Shown here: positions 16,701 through 24,947 of the stretch, one piece after another | How the letters are laid out: each line of letters begins with the position of its first letter | Numbering within the stretch: position 1 is the stretch's first letter | NCBI GenBank assembly: GCA_964605095.1 | Contig: CAZSBS010000010.1 | Coordinates: 1 to 34,277 of the forward strand | Direction of reading: 5' to 3' | From: JAUWQU01 sp964605095 | Lineage (GTDB): Bacteria > Planctomycetota > Phycisphaerae > SM23-33 | Length of the DNA: 34,277 nucleotides | Notes under the pieces: model-generated | Database searches by the model: none | What the model was told of the DNA's origin: nothing | Seen by the model: only the letters and a program-made list of their open reading frames with translations | Program-made: the position numbers and the translations under genes

Positions 16701-18434
16701 GGCTGGGCCGTGGTGGATGAACCATCGCCCGGTCAGCGGACCCTCAATCCGCATTTTGGCAAGTTCGGCCGGTATGTCGGCCGGGGCGGCCAGGTCCAGC
16801 AAGGCCGGCATGTCGAGGATTTGCCACTCGCCCCGCCAGTCGAGCCTTGCCAGGGCCGACACGATGGTCTGGCCGATCTCGCCGCGGTTTGGGTCGGCCA
16901 GTTGCCCGGCAAGTTGCCGCAGGCTGACCAGCGCGCCGTAGCCCGTGAAGCGGTTGGAGGCTATCTGAAGCCAACTCTCGTCCACGTCGAAGCCGGTAGT
17001 GCGGTGGTCCAGGTCGCCTGCAAGGCCCATGTCCCACTTGCGCCCGGCGGGCTTCAGGACAAGCTGCCCGCGGCGGATCTCGGCGCCGGTTGCGTCGGCG
17101 CTCATGCGCAGACGCAGCTTGTTCCGCTTGCGGGCCTGTACGGTGATGTTCACGGGCCCCAGCACCGTCAGGTTTCCGGGCAGGTTTCGCCGCCCGGTGA
17201 GCATCGTCGCCAGTTCGGCCGGCTGGATTTGCCCGCTTATGTCGAGCGACTCGATCGCCTCCCAGTGCCCCTCCAGCAGGGCTGTGCCAACGTCGGCATG
17301 GACCTGAAGGTCCGCCACGCCGGGCAGGCGGATTCGGGCGGTCTGAACGCGAAGGGCCCTGGTAATCTGGTCGTAAGTGGCCCAGACGTCCAGCAGCGCC
17401 TCGTCGATGATCGGCAACTGCACGTTGGCGTCAGGCTGGGCGTCCAGCCCGCGTACGCGCAGCCGCCAGCCCAGTCCGTCGACCACTCCCTGCCGACTGA
17501 TTCGCAGGTCCAGCGTCCCGTCGGCCCGGCCGGCGAGTTTGCGCAGGGGCAGGTGGGCCAGTTTGGCCAGCGGCAGCCTGGCGAGGTCCAGGTTGGAGAA
17601 CGTCAGCGAGGCGGACGCTCCGCCCCCCGGGGCCGCCTCGGCCGCCAGGCTCATCGTGGCGTCAGGCGCGTTCGTGTCCTGGCCCAGTGCGGCGGCCAGT
17701 GTCACCTGGCCTCCGCCGCGGCAGTCGACTTCCATAGCGGCCACGCGCAGCGGAATCGCGTTGGGCTCGCCGGGCAGGTGCAGGTTCACGACGGCTCGCT
17801 CGACGTGCAGGCCCGACGGCGTCGCCTCGCCCCGCAGGCGCATGAGCGGCCCGAGGTTGGTCTGGCCGTTGGGGTCGATGACGGCATCGATCGACGGCTC
17901 GATCAGCTCGACGCAGCCAAGGTCGTTGTGCATCAGCAGGCGAATAGGCGCGAGTTCCGCGCGGATGACGCGGGCACTCGCCAGCGGGGTTGTGCCGCCG
18001 CCAGGCGGGTCGATCTCCAGATCGCGGATCTCCACTCCGCGCGACCAGCTCAGTTTGAGCTGCCCGATCCGCACGTCGCAGCCCGCCTGCTTGGCCAGCC
18101 GGCGGCATATTTCCCGGCCAAGCCAGCCCGTGGGCGCCCACATCGGGAATGTCGCATAGGCGCCCGCCACGAGCAGGGTCAGGACGACCGCGGCTCGGCA
18201 GAGCCACTGCCACCACCGCAATCTCGGCCTGGAACGTGCATGAAAACCCTCGCGGGCTCTTGCTGGCGGCGAACTTCGCCGCGCTTCGTCAGGCTCACTC
18301 GACATATCGGCAGGGGATATGCCTCGCTCGCCTTCCTTGCCCGGCTCGTTCGGCGCGGCGCAAGAGCCGCCCGATTGGTTTCCATGCACGTTCCTACGGG
18401 TTGGAGTCTTGCCAGTCAATTGTCGAAGACTCAC
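13737..18434 (-). CDS. Giant AsmA/TamB-like envelope protein
   Basis: A 1565-residue protein with a cytoplasmic N-terminal ~75 residues rich in charge and proline, one membrane anchor at about 76-97, and then a very long periplasmic region. Just after the anchor, GCDVRIGQLKLSWSRGVEIRDLEI is typical of the start of AsmA-like proteins, and the rest is dominated by beta-strand-like alternating patterns. AsmA-family members such as TamB, YhdP and YdbH form long grooves bridging the periplasm and are implicated in phospholipid transport to the outer membrane. The start is uncertain: GTG 18434 abuts the TAG of the YchF-like gene, while ATG 18305 is an internal option closer to the membrane segment. 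The gene is followed after 10 bases by the polytopic membrane protein. Family assignment rests on architecture and the N-terminal signature. Confidence 0.75.
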   Translation of the reverse strand: MSLRQLTGKTPTRRNVHGNQSGGSCAAPNEPGKEGERGISPADMSSEPDEARRSSPPARAREGFHARSRPRLRWWQWLCRAAVVLTLLVAGAYATFPMWAPTGWLGREICRRLAKQAGCDVRIGQLKLSWSRGVEIRDLEIDPPGGGTTPLASARVIRAELAPIRLLMHNDLGCVELIEPSIDAVIDPNGQTNLGPLMRLRGEATPSGLHVERAVVNLHLPGEPNAIPLRVAAMEVDCRGGGQVTLAAALGQDTNAPDATMSLAAEAAPGGGASASLTFSNLDLARLPLAKLAHLPLRKLAGRADGTLDLRISRQGVVDGLGWRLRVRGLDAQPDANVQLPIIDEALLDVWATYDQITRALRVQTARIRLPGVADLQVHADVGTALLEGHWEAIESLDISGQIQPAELATMLTGRRNLPGNLTVLGPVNITVQARKRNKLRLRMSADATGAEIRRGQLVLKPAGRKWDMGLAGDLDHRTTGFDVDESWLQIASNRFTGYGALVSLRQLAGQLADPNRGEIGQTIVSALARLDWRGEWQILDMPALLDLAAPADIPAELAKMRIEGPLTGRWFIHHGPATQIHASFHAGDEASLALPGRFAQPSGVPLDLNLGVTIDPNSNNLSDLTVDLVAGPARLVIEGIELVLPPVGADSPVRIGGRFTAEQIEDLLACVPGTDALRRSLAGTATGRVSIEADGKLRKFDLSADLKDTRIGLAPWFGKKAGQEGQLTVELLPRDGQPAPDAMIGVSNTTRQAANLAGHWVSPQADLTFKCRYTAADANAMVPIPADGNTVTVSVEARVKDASQIDSYCPALAELLAGRALGGTMSLTADARFDGTNLAIQATCDASDLSLASPTTAAIRRNKPSGTPLRISIEADGSTTGGQLCAAIRRLDIDYAASRASLSGWAVWPGGIPWRPAGSKPEGNDDHKRNWKELAKAFLPERFDLDANAAAVLDGGLRTLAPEFDSLLTQYGITGRCRLDLSAGGDANAMRTTASLDAAGLNVEFIAPASPGGSKPGSLAAWFAAIGQVRKRAGTPAQVALDLSCPRDLSKLRVHNLLARTAGVQLLAGGTITPPPGANAPAGTRPKLDLHASLSTPRAEMLQKLLPVLRSYGLSGGVLLDVSSADLAAGRVDRAIIQFDKLQARIEGKDVFADGDCIFDGLDVPAESAAATTAGPTTATTSAADESPRPRWLPDIARLRFQGMEFRVGKTHGWVVADISNFPAAPKGSAHVLAERLDVQELAAWIEDPNAPKSDPAKPWKLTVAQHRRVGADTRRLASLMATYLAKAELAVRVSADSFRTFDKSVMLPYEVKHVALSATVDKGLFNLSYCAGLNGGLLHDTATGNLADPNSAVQCQSVVEGVLAEDNIKPQLAKFFPNNTILGTFSKREKSAAPLIDLLGTNLDARWPIIRVGENKSVAVEGFTQGRAAPEFVARIFPGLNLAKYNYNKMTAFAEMRPDGTVYNDMVYDGKTYDLFMEGTTDANGIAKYEIGLILLGTPQSAEWNHTYRQGRIPLLNFQARIEGGKMNDVQVSYLWPNEALFTIFLKNNIFYRIWLANGNNKN

Positions 18435-19505
18435 CTACACGTTGAACCTGAAGTAGATCACGTCGCCATCCTTGACGACGTATTCCTTGCCTTCCAGGCG
18501 GATTTTCCCAGCCGCCTTGGCCTTCTTGTGATCCCCGGCCGCCTGGAGGTCCGCAAAGGCGACCGTCTCGGCGCGGATGAATCCCCGGGCGATGTCGGAG
18601 TGGATTTCCTCGGCTGCCGCGACGGCCGTGGTCCCCGCCGGGACCGTCCAGGCGCGACACTCGTCGGGTCCGTCGGTTAGGAAGCTCACCAGGTTGAGCC
18701 GCAGGTAGCACGCGCGGATGAGCCGGTCGCGGGCGCCTTCGGTCAGCCCTAGGTCTTTGAGGAACTCGCCCCGCTCGGCGGGGGCAAGCTCGGCGAGTTC
18801 TTCCTCGATCTTGGCCGAGAGCTGCATGCACCCCAGACCGGCCAGTTCGCCCGCCCCGGCCTCGGCGGCCTGGTCCTCGCCACAGTTGAGCACCACCATC
18901 GTGGGCTTGAGCGTGAGGAACTGGAAGCTGCGGACGAGCTTGCTCTCGCTTTCGGTGTGGATGGCCTCGGAAATGGGCTGCTCGTTTTCGAGCGTCTCGC
19001 GGAGGCGCGTCATCAACTCCAGCTCGCGGGCGTGCTCGTCGCGGCGGGACGTGGGTTTCTTCATGGCCACCTCGATCTTGCCTATCCGCGCCGAGACCCG
19101 TTCGAGGTCGGCGAAGAGCATTTCCTGCTTGAGCTCCTCAACGTCGCGGGCGGGGTCCACTTTGTTTCGATACGCCGGCACGACCTGGTTGGAAAAACCC
19201 GCCACCACGAAGGCGAGCATGTTCGCCTGCTCCATGGCCATCCAGTGCGAGCGGGCCCGCTTGCGGCCCGCCTCGTCGGACAGGTCGAAGCCCGGCAGGT
19301 CCAGGAACTCCAGCTCAGCGGGGGTGGTCTTCTCGGGGTTGTGCAGCTTGACCAGCCAGTCCAGCCGCTCGTCGGGAACCTTCACCACGGCCAGGTGAGG
19401 CTGGTCGGCCCGGGAAATGTCCACGTGGCTGCCGCCCGCCTCGGCAACCGCGGCGAAAAGTACGCTCTTGCCCGACTGCGGCGGGCCTATCAGTGCTACT
19501 CGCAT
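18435..19505 (-). CDS. Divergent YchF/Obg-like P-loop NTPase with TGS domain
   Basis: A 356-residue protein close to YchF in length (about 363) and layout: G domain, helical insertion, C-terminal TGS domain. Walker A is GPPQSGKS at residues 7-14. The DxxG motif appears as DLPG. The G4-like NxxE motif typical of YchF is present (VVLNCGED), and the TGS domain ends in KDGDVIYFRFNV. The strongly conserved YchF stretch after DIAGL (GAxxGEGLGN) is not present: here it reads FDLSDEAGRKRARSHW. Canonical YchF binds ATP and ribosomes; this looks like a specialised paralogue. It is first in the minus-strand unit and its stop touches the AsmA-like start. The ATG at 19505 gives MRVALIGPP, a normal start for this fold. 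Confidence 0.8.
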   Translation of the reverse strand: MRVALIGPPQSGKSVLFAAVAEAGGSHVDISRADQPHLAVVKVPDERLDWLVKLHNPEKTTPAELEFLDLPGFDLSDEAGRKRARSHWMAMEQANMLAFVVAGFSNQVVPAYRNKVDPARDVEELKQEMLFADLERVSARIGKIEVAMKKPTSRRDEHARELELMTRLRETLENEQPISEAIHTESESKLVRSFQFLTLKPTMVVLNCGEDQAAEAGAGELAGLGCMQLSAKIEEELAELAPAERGEFLKDLGLTEGARDRLIRACYLRLNLVSFLTDGPDECRAWTVPAGTTAVAAAEEIHSDIARGFIRAETVAFADLQAAGDHKKAKAAGKIRLEGKEYVVKDGDVIYFRFNV

Positions 19506-19523
19506 GGCTGAACCCTTCCAGGG

Positions 19524-19682
19524 TTAATGTTCAATGTTCAATGTTCAATGCTCAATGTTCAATGCAATGCTCAATGTTCAATAACGTGAATGACAAATGT
19601 CAAATGCCCTGCCGGATACCCGACACTGCCGACATTCTTCATTCATGGTATTGAGCATTGAACATTGAGCATTGGACATTGC
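19524..19682. repeat. Heptamer array TCAATGT/TCAATGC with inverted copy
   Basis: The left part (19524-19582) is a run of TCAATG(T/C) heptamers: five full units in register after TTAATGT, a 5-bp partial unit, then more. The right part (19650-19682) carries four units of ATTGNNC, the same repeat in reverse orientation. The ~65 bp between them hold AAATGTCAAATGCC-like sequence and no gene. The whole spacer between the YchF-like gene and the convergent end of the sulfatase gene is thus an inverted pair of 7-bp arrays, with no sequence identity to the array at 1109 but the same unit length. Confidence 0.9.
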
Positions 19683-19685
19683 CTG

Positions 19686-21137
19686 TCATCCTTGTAAGCC
19701 GAGCCGTTGGAACTGTTCCTCGGGGCTGTCATTGTCCTTCATCTCACGGACGAGGTGGTCGATCATCATCTTTTCGACGGCTTCGTCGTGGATCGGGTTC
19801 TGCTGGGCGGGGTCGGCCTGGAGGTCGTAAAGCATCGTGCCAAAACTGGCCGCTTTCACCCTGGAGGTCGAGGCGATCTTCATCGTGCGACAGCCCTTGG
19901 TGAACTTGAACGGCTCGGCGAGTTGGATGTCCTGAAGTTCCTCCACGCCGAACATCCTGGCCATGTGGCAGGGCATGTGCGTGTAGTTGTACAGCGGGGT
20001 GTTCTCGGGCGAGGGGGCCCGCATGTACACGTACCGGCCATCGGTCACGTTCACGTGCGCGCCGTGCAGGCCGAAGAGTCCGGCCCGGCGGACGGGCTTG
20101 TCGGCGGCGATGGTCTCGGCTAGGTCCGCGCCCCGCATGTCGGCCGGTCTGTCCTTGCCGAAGAAACCCAGCAGCGTCGCCGGCATGTCGATGGTCTGGA
20201 CGAGCGCGTCGCACTGGACCCCGGCCCGGGCGCAGCGGGGGTCCCAGATGAACAGCGGCGTGTGGGCGATCTCGTTCCAGAACGGCATGACGCACTTGCC
20301 CCACCAGTCGTGCTCGCCGAGCATGAATCCGTGGTCGGTGTTGACGATGAGCATGGTGTCCTTCCAGAGGTCCAGCTCGTCCATCAGGTCCAGCACCTTG
20401 CCGAGGTGCGCGTCGCACATGCTTACCAGGGCCGCGTTGACGTGGCGGATGTGCCGCACCTGCTCGGGCGTCTGTTCGACGGGCTGATACTTGGGCCAGT
20501 CGAAGTGCAGGTCGCCGAAGTCGAAGTCGTAGAACTCCTTGTACTTTTGGGGCACATAGTACGGCTCGTGCGGGTCGAACGTCTCGATGTGCAGCCACCA
20601 GTTGTCCTGGTCGGCGTTTCGGCGGATGAATTGCTCGCCCATTCGGAACGTCACGGCCTGGGGGAAGTCTTTTTCCTCGCGGATGTGGGCGCGGTTGATC
20701 ACATCCTGCCGCCAGGCGTTACCTACGAGGTTGGCGGGCGCCCGCGGGTCGGCGACCTGCCCGATCCACGCATCGCCCTCTTGCCCGCGGGAGAACTCGT
20801 GCGTCTTGTACCGGCTGTGGTAGGTCGCGCCGCCGTCCTGCCAGTAGTGGTAGTGGTCGGTGGCCAGGTGCGTGTAGACGCCCTGGCGGTGGAGGATCTC
20901 GGGGGCCGAGTCGTCGAACGGCTCGATCGGGCCCCACGAACGATGGAGGAAGTTGTACCGGCCCGTGTGCAGTTCGCGCCGGGCGGGCATGCACGGCATC
21001 GAGCCGACGTAAGAGTTGTTGAACTGCACGGTTCGCTCGGCCAGGCGGAGGAAGTTCGGCGTGTGCGTCCAGTCGCAGCCATAAGGTTGGAGCATGTGCC
21101 GGTTGAGCGAGTCGAACATCACCATTATGGCCTTCAT
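19686..21137 (-). CDS. Sulfatase (alkaline-phosphatase superfamily, formylglycine type)
   Basis: A 483-residue S1-family sulfatase. The formylglycine motif CMPAR at residues 49-53 has the cysteine to be converted and the required Pro and Arg. An N-terminal metal-binding aspartate (MFDSL, D9) and a later NTDHGFMLGEHDWWGK stretch with Asp and His ligands are present. Such enzymes hydrolyse sulfate esters, often on polysaccharides, but the substrate is not readable. Unlike most bacterial polysaccharide sulfatases it has no signal peptide: the mature-like sequence begins MKAIMVMFDS, so it should be cytoplasmic unless the start is wrong. The start is supported by AGGAGTTGCCAC before the ATG. A non-sulfatase hydrolase of the superfamily is possible. 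The 125-bp spacer upstream holds no clear feature. Confidence 0.88.
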   Translation of the reverse strand: MKAIMVMFDSLNRHMLQPYGCDWTHTPNFLRLAERTVQFNNSYVGSMPCMPARRELHTGRYNFLHRSWGPIEPFDDSAPEILHRQGVYTHLATDHYHYWQDGGATYHSRYKTHEFSRGQEGDAWIGQVADPRAPANLVGNAWRQDVINRAHIREEKDFPQAVTFRMGEQFIRRNADQDNWWLHIETFDPHEPYYVPQKYKEFYDFDFGDLHFDWPKYQPVEQTPEQVRHIRHVNAALVSMCDAHLGKVLDLMDELDLWKDTMLIVNTDHGFMLGEHDWWGKCVMPFWNEIAHTPLFIWDPRCARAGVQCDALVQTIDMPATLLGFFGKDRPADMRGADLAETIAADKPVRRAGLFGLHGAHVNVTDGRYVYMRAPSPENTPLYNYTHMPCHMARMFGVEELQDIQLAEPFKFTKGCRTMKIASTSRVKAASFGTMLYDLQADPAQQNPIHDEAVEKMMIDHLVREMKDNDSPEEQFQRLGLQG

Positions 21138-21262
21138 GTGGCAACTCCTGTGGATTTCACGACAAACAGCCTGTCAGCCCATCTTGTCCAGGCGCCGCGG
21201 TCGACGCGTATTCGCAAAGACATCGGGCAGCACAGGCGCATCAGGATACCGGCAGGAGGGCT

Positions 21263-23470
21263 CTATGTGGATAGGAAATCCCGCAGGCGTCTGACGGCCT
21301 GGTCGGCTTGGTCGAGTTCGTCGCGTGCGGGCGTCTGGCCGGACCATCGCACGCGGTCGTAGAGGTCGATCAGCGAGTGGACCTCGCCGGCGGGCAGATT
21401 AAGCCGGGCAATGGCCTGGTCGGCCCATTCGCGGGCGGTCTGGCTGGGCGCCGGCCTGAGGTCGCGCCGGGCCAGCAGCCTCAGAAGCCGGGTGATGAAG
21501 GCCGGCGGCCTGGGCGCCGCGGGCAGGCGAGCTGCGCGGGGTCTTCGGGGCCGGCGAATGTGCCACAGGTGCAGCAGGGCCGCCGCGAGCAGCGTCGTTG
21601 CCGCCAGAACGAAGAAGAACCACGTCAGCGCGGGGTCTATCCGCCCCTTGGCGAACAGCTCGATCATCGCCAGCCAGACGTCCCTGGCCGCCCGCCTGGC
21701 CCATCCGACCAGGCCCGCCAGGCGCTGCCGGGTGTAGTTGACCAGAGCGTCGCGGTCCGTGTCGTTGTAGCCGATGACGTGCGAGAACCACGCGAACTCC
21801 CAGTCGCGCCAAGTGTTCCTCGCCCAGGTCCACGCCCTCCCGGCCGCAGTTTTCGCCGGCGGCTCGAACCGCGCCGCGGGGGTGGCGTCGAAGACTTTCC
21901 AGCCGGTCAGGGGTGTGTACACCTCCGTCCATGCGTGGGCGTCGCGCTGGCGGATCGTGTAGCTCCGGGACTCGCCGTCATACTCGCCGCCGGCAAAGCC
22001 CGTCGCCAGCCTCGCTCGAACGCCGAGAGCCTGGCACATCACGGTCAAGGTCGAGGCGAAATACTCGCAGTGGCCCGCCTTGAGGTGGAACAGGAAGTCC
22101 TCGACGCCGTCGCGAGTCGGGTCGGCGCCGGTCAGGTCCAGCGTGTAGTCATACCCGGACGAGAGCCGCTCGGATATCTGAGCGGCAATTTCCAGGTCGA
22201 GCCGGTCGAGCTGCTCGCCCACGGCGCTCTTGCGGCGCTCGAGCAGGTCGCCGCACCACTGGCGGGCAAGCTCGACCACGTTGTCCGGCACGCCTGGCGG
22301 AGTATCGGCCGAGCCCTTCCACGGCGGCGAACCGGCCGAGAGGCCCTCCACGGCCGAGATCTCGCCGACGCTCAACTCGCCGGGCAGGACCATGGCGGCG
22401 TATCGCACCGGGCGGTCGAGCGGCCTTGGCACCCTCAGTTCGTACTCCAGGTCGTCCTTGCGGGAGACTGTCGCGTCGTCGCTGACAACCTTCACGGCCG
22501 GGTACGACGCGAACGCCACCGGCAGCAGTGAGGGGACCATGGAGATTTCCTGGCGGATGCATCGGGCCAGCAGCGACTTGTCAGCCTGCGAGCCGATGAT
22601 CCGCTCCCGGCCGACCTTGCTCCACCGCGAGTCGTAGTACTGGTTGAAGCATCGTCCGCGGAGGTATGGCGTCTGGATGGCGCCGAGGGCCAGGCCGGTG
22701 GCCGGGCTCACCATCCGCATCTCCATCACGACGCGGTCGGAAAGATAGATGCTTCGCTGCTGGCCGAGACGGACGGCGTCGGCGAAGCCGGAGACGCCCT
22801 GTCGGCCCAGGCCCGCCATTGGCCCTGTCCCGCCGGCCAGGCCACGCGGGACGATTAGGAACACCATCGCGCCCGTGGCCAGAATTGCCGCGACGACAAC
22901 CGCCAGCCTGGCTGCCACGGCCCCGGAGGGCCAGGGCTCTGCCGCGGCTTGGGGATCCTCCCGCCGCTCGGCGACGTCCAGGCTTCGCTTTATCGTAAAG
23001 GCCATCGCCGCCTTGCACAGGCAAACGATGTAAGTCAGGAAAAGAATCGCAAAGAGCAACTCCTGGCAGATCATCGCCGACGCCAGCACCAGCAGCAGGC
23101 TCATTATGATCATCTGGATGTAATCGCGGTTGCCCTTGCGATCGAAGAGCTTGCAGAGCTGGATGAGCATCACGTAATTGCCAAGGGCGGTCAGCAGTTC
23201 CTGTTCGACGGTTATGTACCTCGTCACAAGCACCACGCCGATGAGTATCACGCCGAGGTTCAGCATGGTCCGGCCAACGTATATCTCCCTGTGCCGATGT
23301 GCCGCCAGCCAACTGACGCCAACCGCCGCTATCGAGGCCGCCAGCAGCAGCCAGTTCGCGTCGGCGTAACAGAAGGCCGCCTGGGCCAGCAGCACGGCGA
23401 GCAGGAGCGGTTTTTCCAACCTGGCCCGGCCGGTGCGGATTTCCCGCTGAGTGTAGGCGCGGATGGTCAT
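21263..23470 (-). CDS. Transglutaminase-like membrane protein (DUF3488-transglutaminase-DUF4129 type)
   Basis: A 735-residue membrane protein. An N-terminal block of hydrophobic segments (about residues 20-210) is followed by an extracytoplasmic domain with a transglutaminase-like protease triad: C468 in AGHCEYF, H512 in RDAHAWTEV and D528 in VFDAT. A further membrane segment and a cytoplasmic C-terminal tail follow, as in DUF4129 proteins. The start is the ATG at 23470, overlapping the DUF58 gene's stop (ATGA). The open frame upstream to 23656 is low-complexity and lies inside DUF58. This protein is the usual partner of MoxR and DUF58 proteins in a conserved but functionally unclear unit thought to assist folding or processing of envelope proteins. 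Confidence 0.9.
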   Translation of the reverse strand: MTIRAYTQREIRTGRARLEKPLLLAVLLAQAAFCYADANWLLLAASIAAVGVSWLAAHRHREIYVGRTMLNLGVILIGVVLVTRYITVEQELLTALGNYVMLIQLCKLFDRKGNRDYIQMIIMSLLLVLASAMICQELLFAILFLTYIVCLCKAAMAFTIKRSLDVAERREDPQAAAEPWPSGAVAARLAVVVAAILATGAMVFLIVPRGLAGGTGPMAGLGRQGVSGFADAVRLGQQRSIYLSDRVVMEMRMVSPATGLALGAIQTPYLRGRCFNQYYDSRWSKVGRERIIGSQADKSLLARCIRQEISMVPSLLPVAFASYPAVKVVSDDATVSRKDDLEYELRVPRPLDRPVRYAAMVLPGELSVGEISAVEGLSAGSPPWKGSADTPPGVPDNVVELARQWCGDLLERRKSAVGEQLDRLDLEIAAQISERLSSGYDYTLDLTGADPTRDGVEDFLFHLKAGHCEYFASTLTVMCQALGVRARLATGFAGGEYDGESRSYTIRQRDAHAWTEVYTPLTGWKVFDATPAARFEPPAKTAAGRAWTWARNTWRDWEFAWFSHVIGYNDTDRDALVNYTRQRLAGLVGWARRAARDVWLAMIELFAKGRIDPALTWFFFVLAATTLLAAALLHLWHIRRPRRPRAARLPAAPRPPAFITRLLRLLARRDLRPAPSQTAREWADQAIARLNLPAGEVHSLIDLYDRVRWSGQTPARDELDQADQAVRRLRDFLST

Positions 23471-24729
23471 CACCGGGCCTCCTTCGCGGCCCGGCCCGGC
23501 TGGGCGGCGGTGGGGCCACCGGTCGAGGCGGGCGCGTCGGTCGAGTTGGCAGGGTCCGTCGCAGGCCCCGGTGGGGCGTCTCGGAACGCATCGCCCATGC
23601 CTCGGCCGGTGATTATCGTCAGGTTGCGGCTCTCGCGGCGAAGGCGAGACAGGCACTCGCCGCCGAGTATTTCAATCTCGGGCGCCTCGGCGGACGAGAC
23701 GACCATCACGTCGGCTTGGTGGAGCCACCTCGGGCTCAACTTCGTCACGGCCTCGGCCAGGCCCAGGCGGCAGTTGTCGTCCACCTCGGCCAGAGAGTCC
23801 AGCAGGTGATGGAGTTGGCCCCTTCGCTCGCCGGGGGAAATAACCTCGCATCGGTCGGACCGTGCCCATGCCGCCCCGACTCGAAAGCCCGCGTTCAGGG
23901 CGTCCTCGATTATCGTCGCGGCCAGCCTGATGGCCCGCTCGCGCGAGGCCCAGTCGCGCCCGGCACTGTCGTCCAGCAGCGTGTCCAGCAGCACCCACAG
24001 CGTCCGCGGGCGCGGGCGGGACATCTCCCGCACCACCGGCATGTGCCGTCCGGCCGATCGGCGCCAGTGAATCAGCCGCGTGCTGTCGCCCGGGCGGTAT
24101 TCGCGCAGCCCGAAGAACTCGTCCGCGCCGCCCGACCGGGCGCTTGGCGTGATCGAGGCGCTATGCGCGTCGCCCTTGCCGATGAGCCCGCGGCGCAGTT
24201 GCCCGCGTGCCGGCCAGACTACCAGACTCGCCGGCTGGCTGAACACTTTGCGGGCCCAGACCAGGCCGAATGGGAAAGCCGTCGCGAGCTTCACTCCGCG
24301 AAGCGCCAGCCGCCCGCGATGCGCCGGAATAGCCTCGCTGGGGGCCAGGAAGCTCTCGTGGGCCCCCAGGTGCCCGCAGGCCGACGGCGGCACGGCCAGC
24401 CGCTCCAGCGGCAACTCCCCGACGTGCAGCGCCAGGCAGGCGCCGCCTCCGCGGGCGCTGGTGAGCTTGTAGCCCACGCTTACGGGCTCGTTCTGGCGGC
24501 ACCGTGGGCAAAGCTCGCGGCGCACGCTGACGCCGGCGATCATCCGCCTGCTAAGCACGCCCGAAACGTATAGGGAGCCCATCAGCGCCCCAAGCAGGAC
24601 CATCAGCAGGCCCAGCCCGCTGTTGATCGCCACCACGGCGACCATGAGCGACGCGCCAAATATGGCCCAGCCCGCCATCGTAAGGCGGAATCGCACGGGC
24701 GGATTATCCTGTCGGCGTCGGCCAAACAT
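23470..24729 (-). CDS. DUF58-domain protein
   Basis: A 419-residue protein with two N-terminal membrane segments (about residues 15-55), a middle beta-rich region containing CPRC, and a C-terminal DUF58/vWA-like domain marked by LREYRPGDSTRLIHWRRSA. The vWA-like fold suggests metal-dependent protein binding. DUF58 proteins are encoded with MoxR AAA+ ATPases, and the AAA+ partner is thought to act on them as a chaperone. The stop overlaps the transglutaminase start by four bases. Upstream, 218 bp of repeat DNA separate it from moxR, unusual for this normally tight unit. The ribosome site before ATG 24729 is weak. Confidence 0.88.
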   Translation of the reverse strand: MFGRRRQDNPPVRFRLTMAGWAIFGASLMVAVVAINSGLGLLMVLLGALMGSLYVSGVLSRRMIAGVSVRRELCPRCRQNEPVSVGYKLTSARGGGACLALHVGELPLERLAVPPSACGHLGAHESFLAPSEAIPAHRGRLALRGVKLATAFPFGLVWARKVFSQPASLVVWPARGQLRRGLIGKGDAHSASITPSARSGGADEFFGLREYRPGDSTRLIHWRRSAGRHMPVVREMSRPRPRTLWVLLDTLLDDSAGRDWASRERAIRLAATIIEDALNAGFRVGAAWARSDRCEVISPGERRGQLHHLLDSLAEVDDNCRLGLAEAVTKLSPRWLHQADVMVVSSAEAPEIEILGGECLSRLRRESRNLTIITGRGMGDAFRDAPPGPATDPANSTDAPASTGGPTAAQPGRAAKEAR

Positions 24730-24732
24730 TTG

Positions 24733-24947
24733 TCTTCATCGCGGAAACGCGGAGGTTGCGGAAAAACAGCGAGAAAAAGAAGAAGCATTTGATGGGGATT
24801 ACATGGATTAAAGGATTACATGGATTAAGAAACTGATATATGCTTTTATCCATGTAATCCCCATCCAGCTTTTGTTTCTTCTTCTTCTTCTTTACCTCAG
24901 TTCCTCTGCGTCTCTGCGGTAATCCTTGTCCTTCTTCTTCTTCTTTT
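24733..24947. repeat. Palindromic repeat element, TTACATGGATTA family (copy 2)
   Basis: GATGGGGATTACATGGATTA at 24791-24810 is identical to the left arm of the 7782 copy. It faces ATCCATGTAATCCCCATC at 24848-24865, and an extra GGATTACATGGATTA direct repeat follows the left arm. AAAGAAGAAG lies on the left, TTCTTCTTCTTCTTC on the right, and CTCTGCGTCTCTGCGG near the right end. It splits moxR from the DUF58 gene and reaches the moxR stop codon. Confidence 0.88.

Noticed and set aside
16020..18680. 886-codon plus-strand open frame opposite the AsmA-like gene
   Set aside because: It is an antisense shadow in GC-rich DNA. Its product is low-complexity in Gly, Arg, Gln and Val with no domain, while the minus strand carries a membrane anchor and AsmA signature.
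21263..23656. Longer start of the transglutaminase gene at 23656
   Set aside because: The extra 62 residues are Pro/Arg-rich shadow sequence inside the DUF58 gene. ATG 23470 overlaps the DUF58 stop as ATGA.
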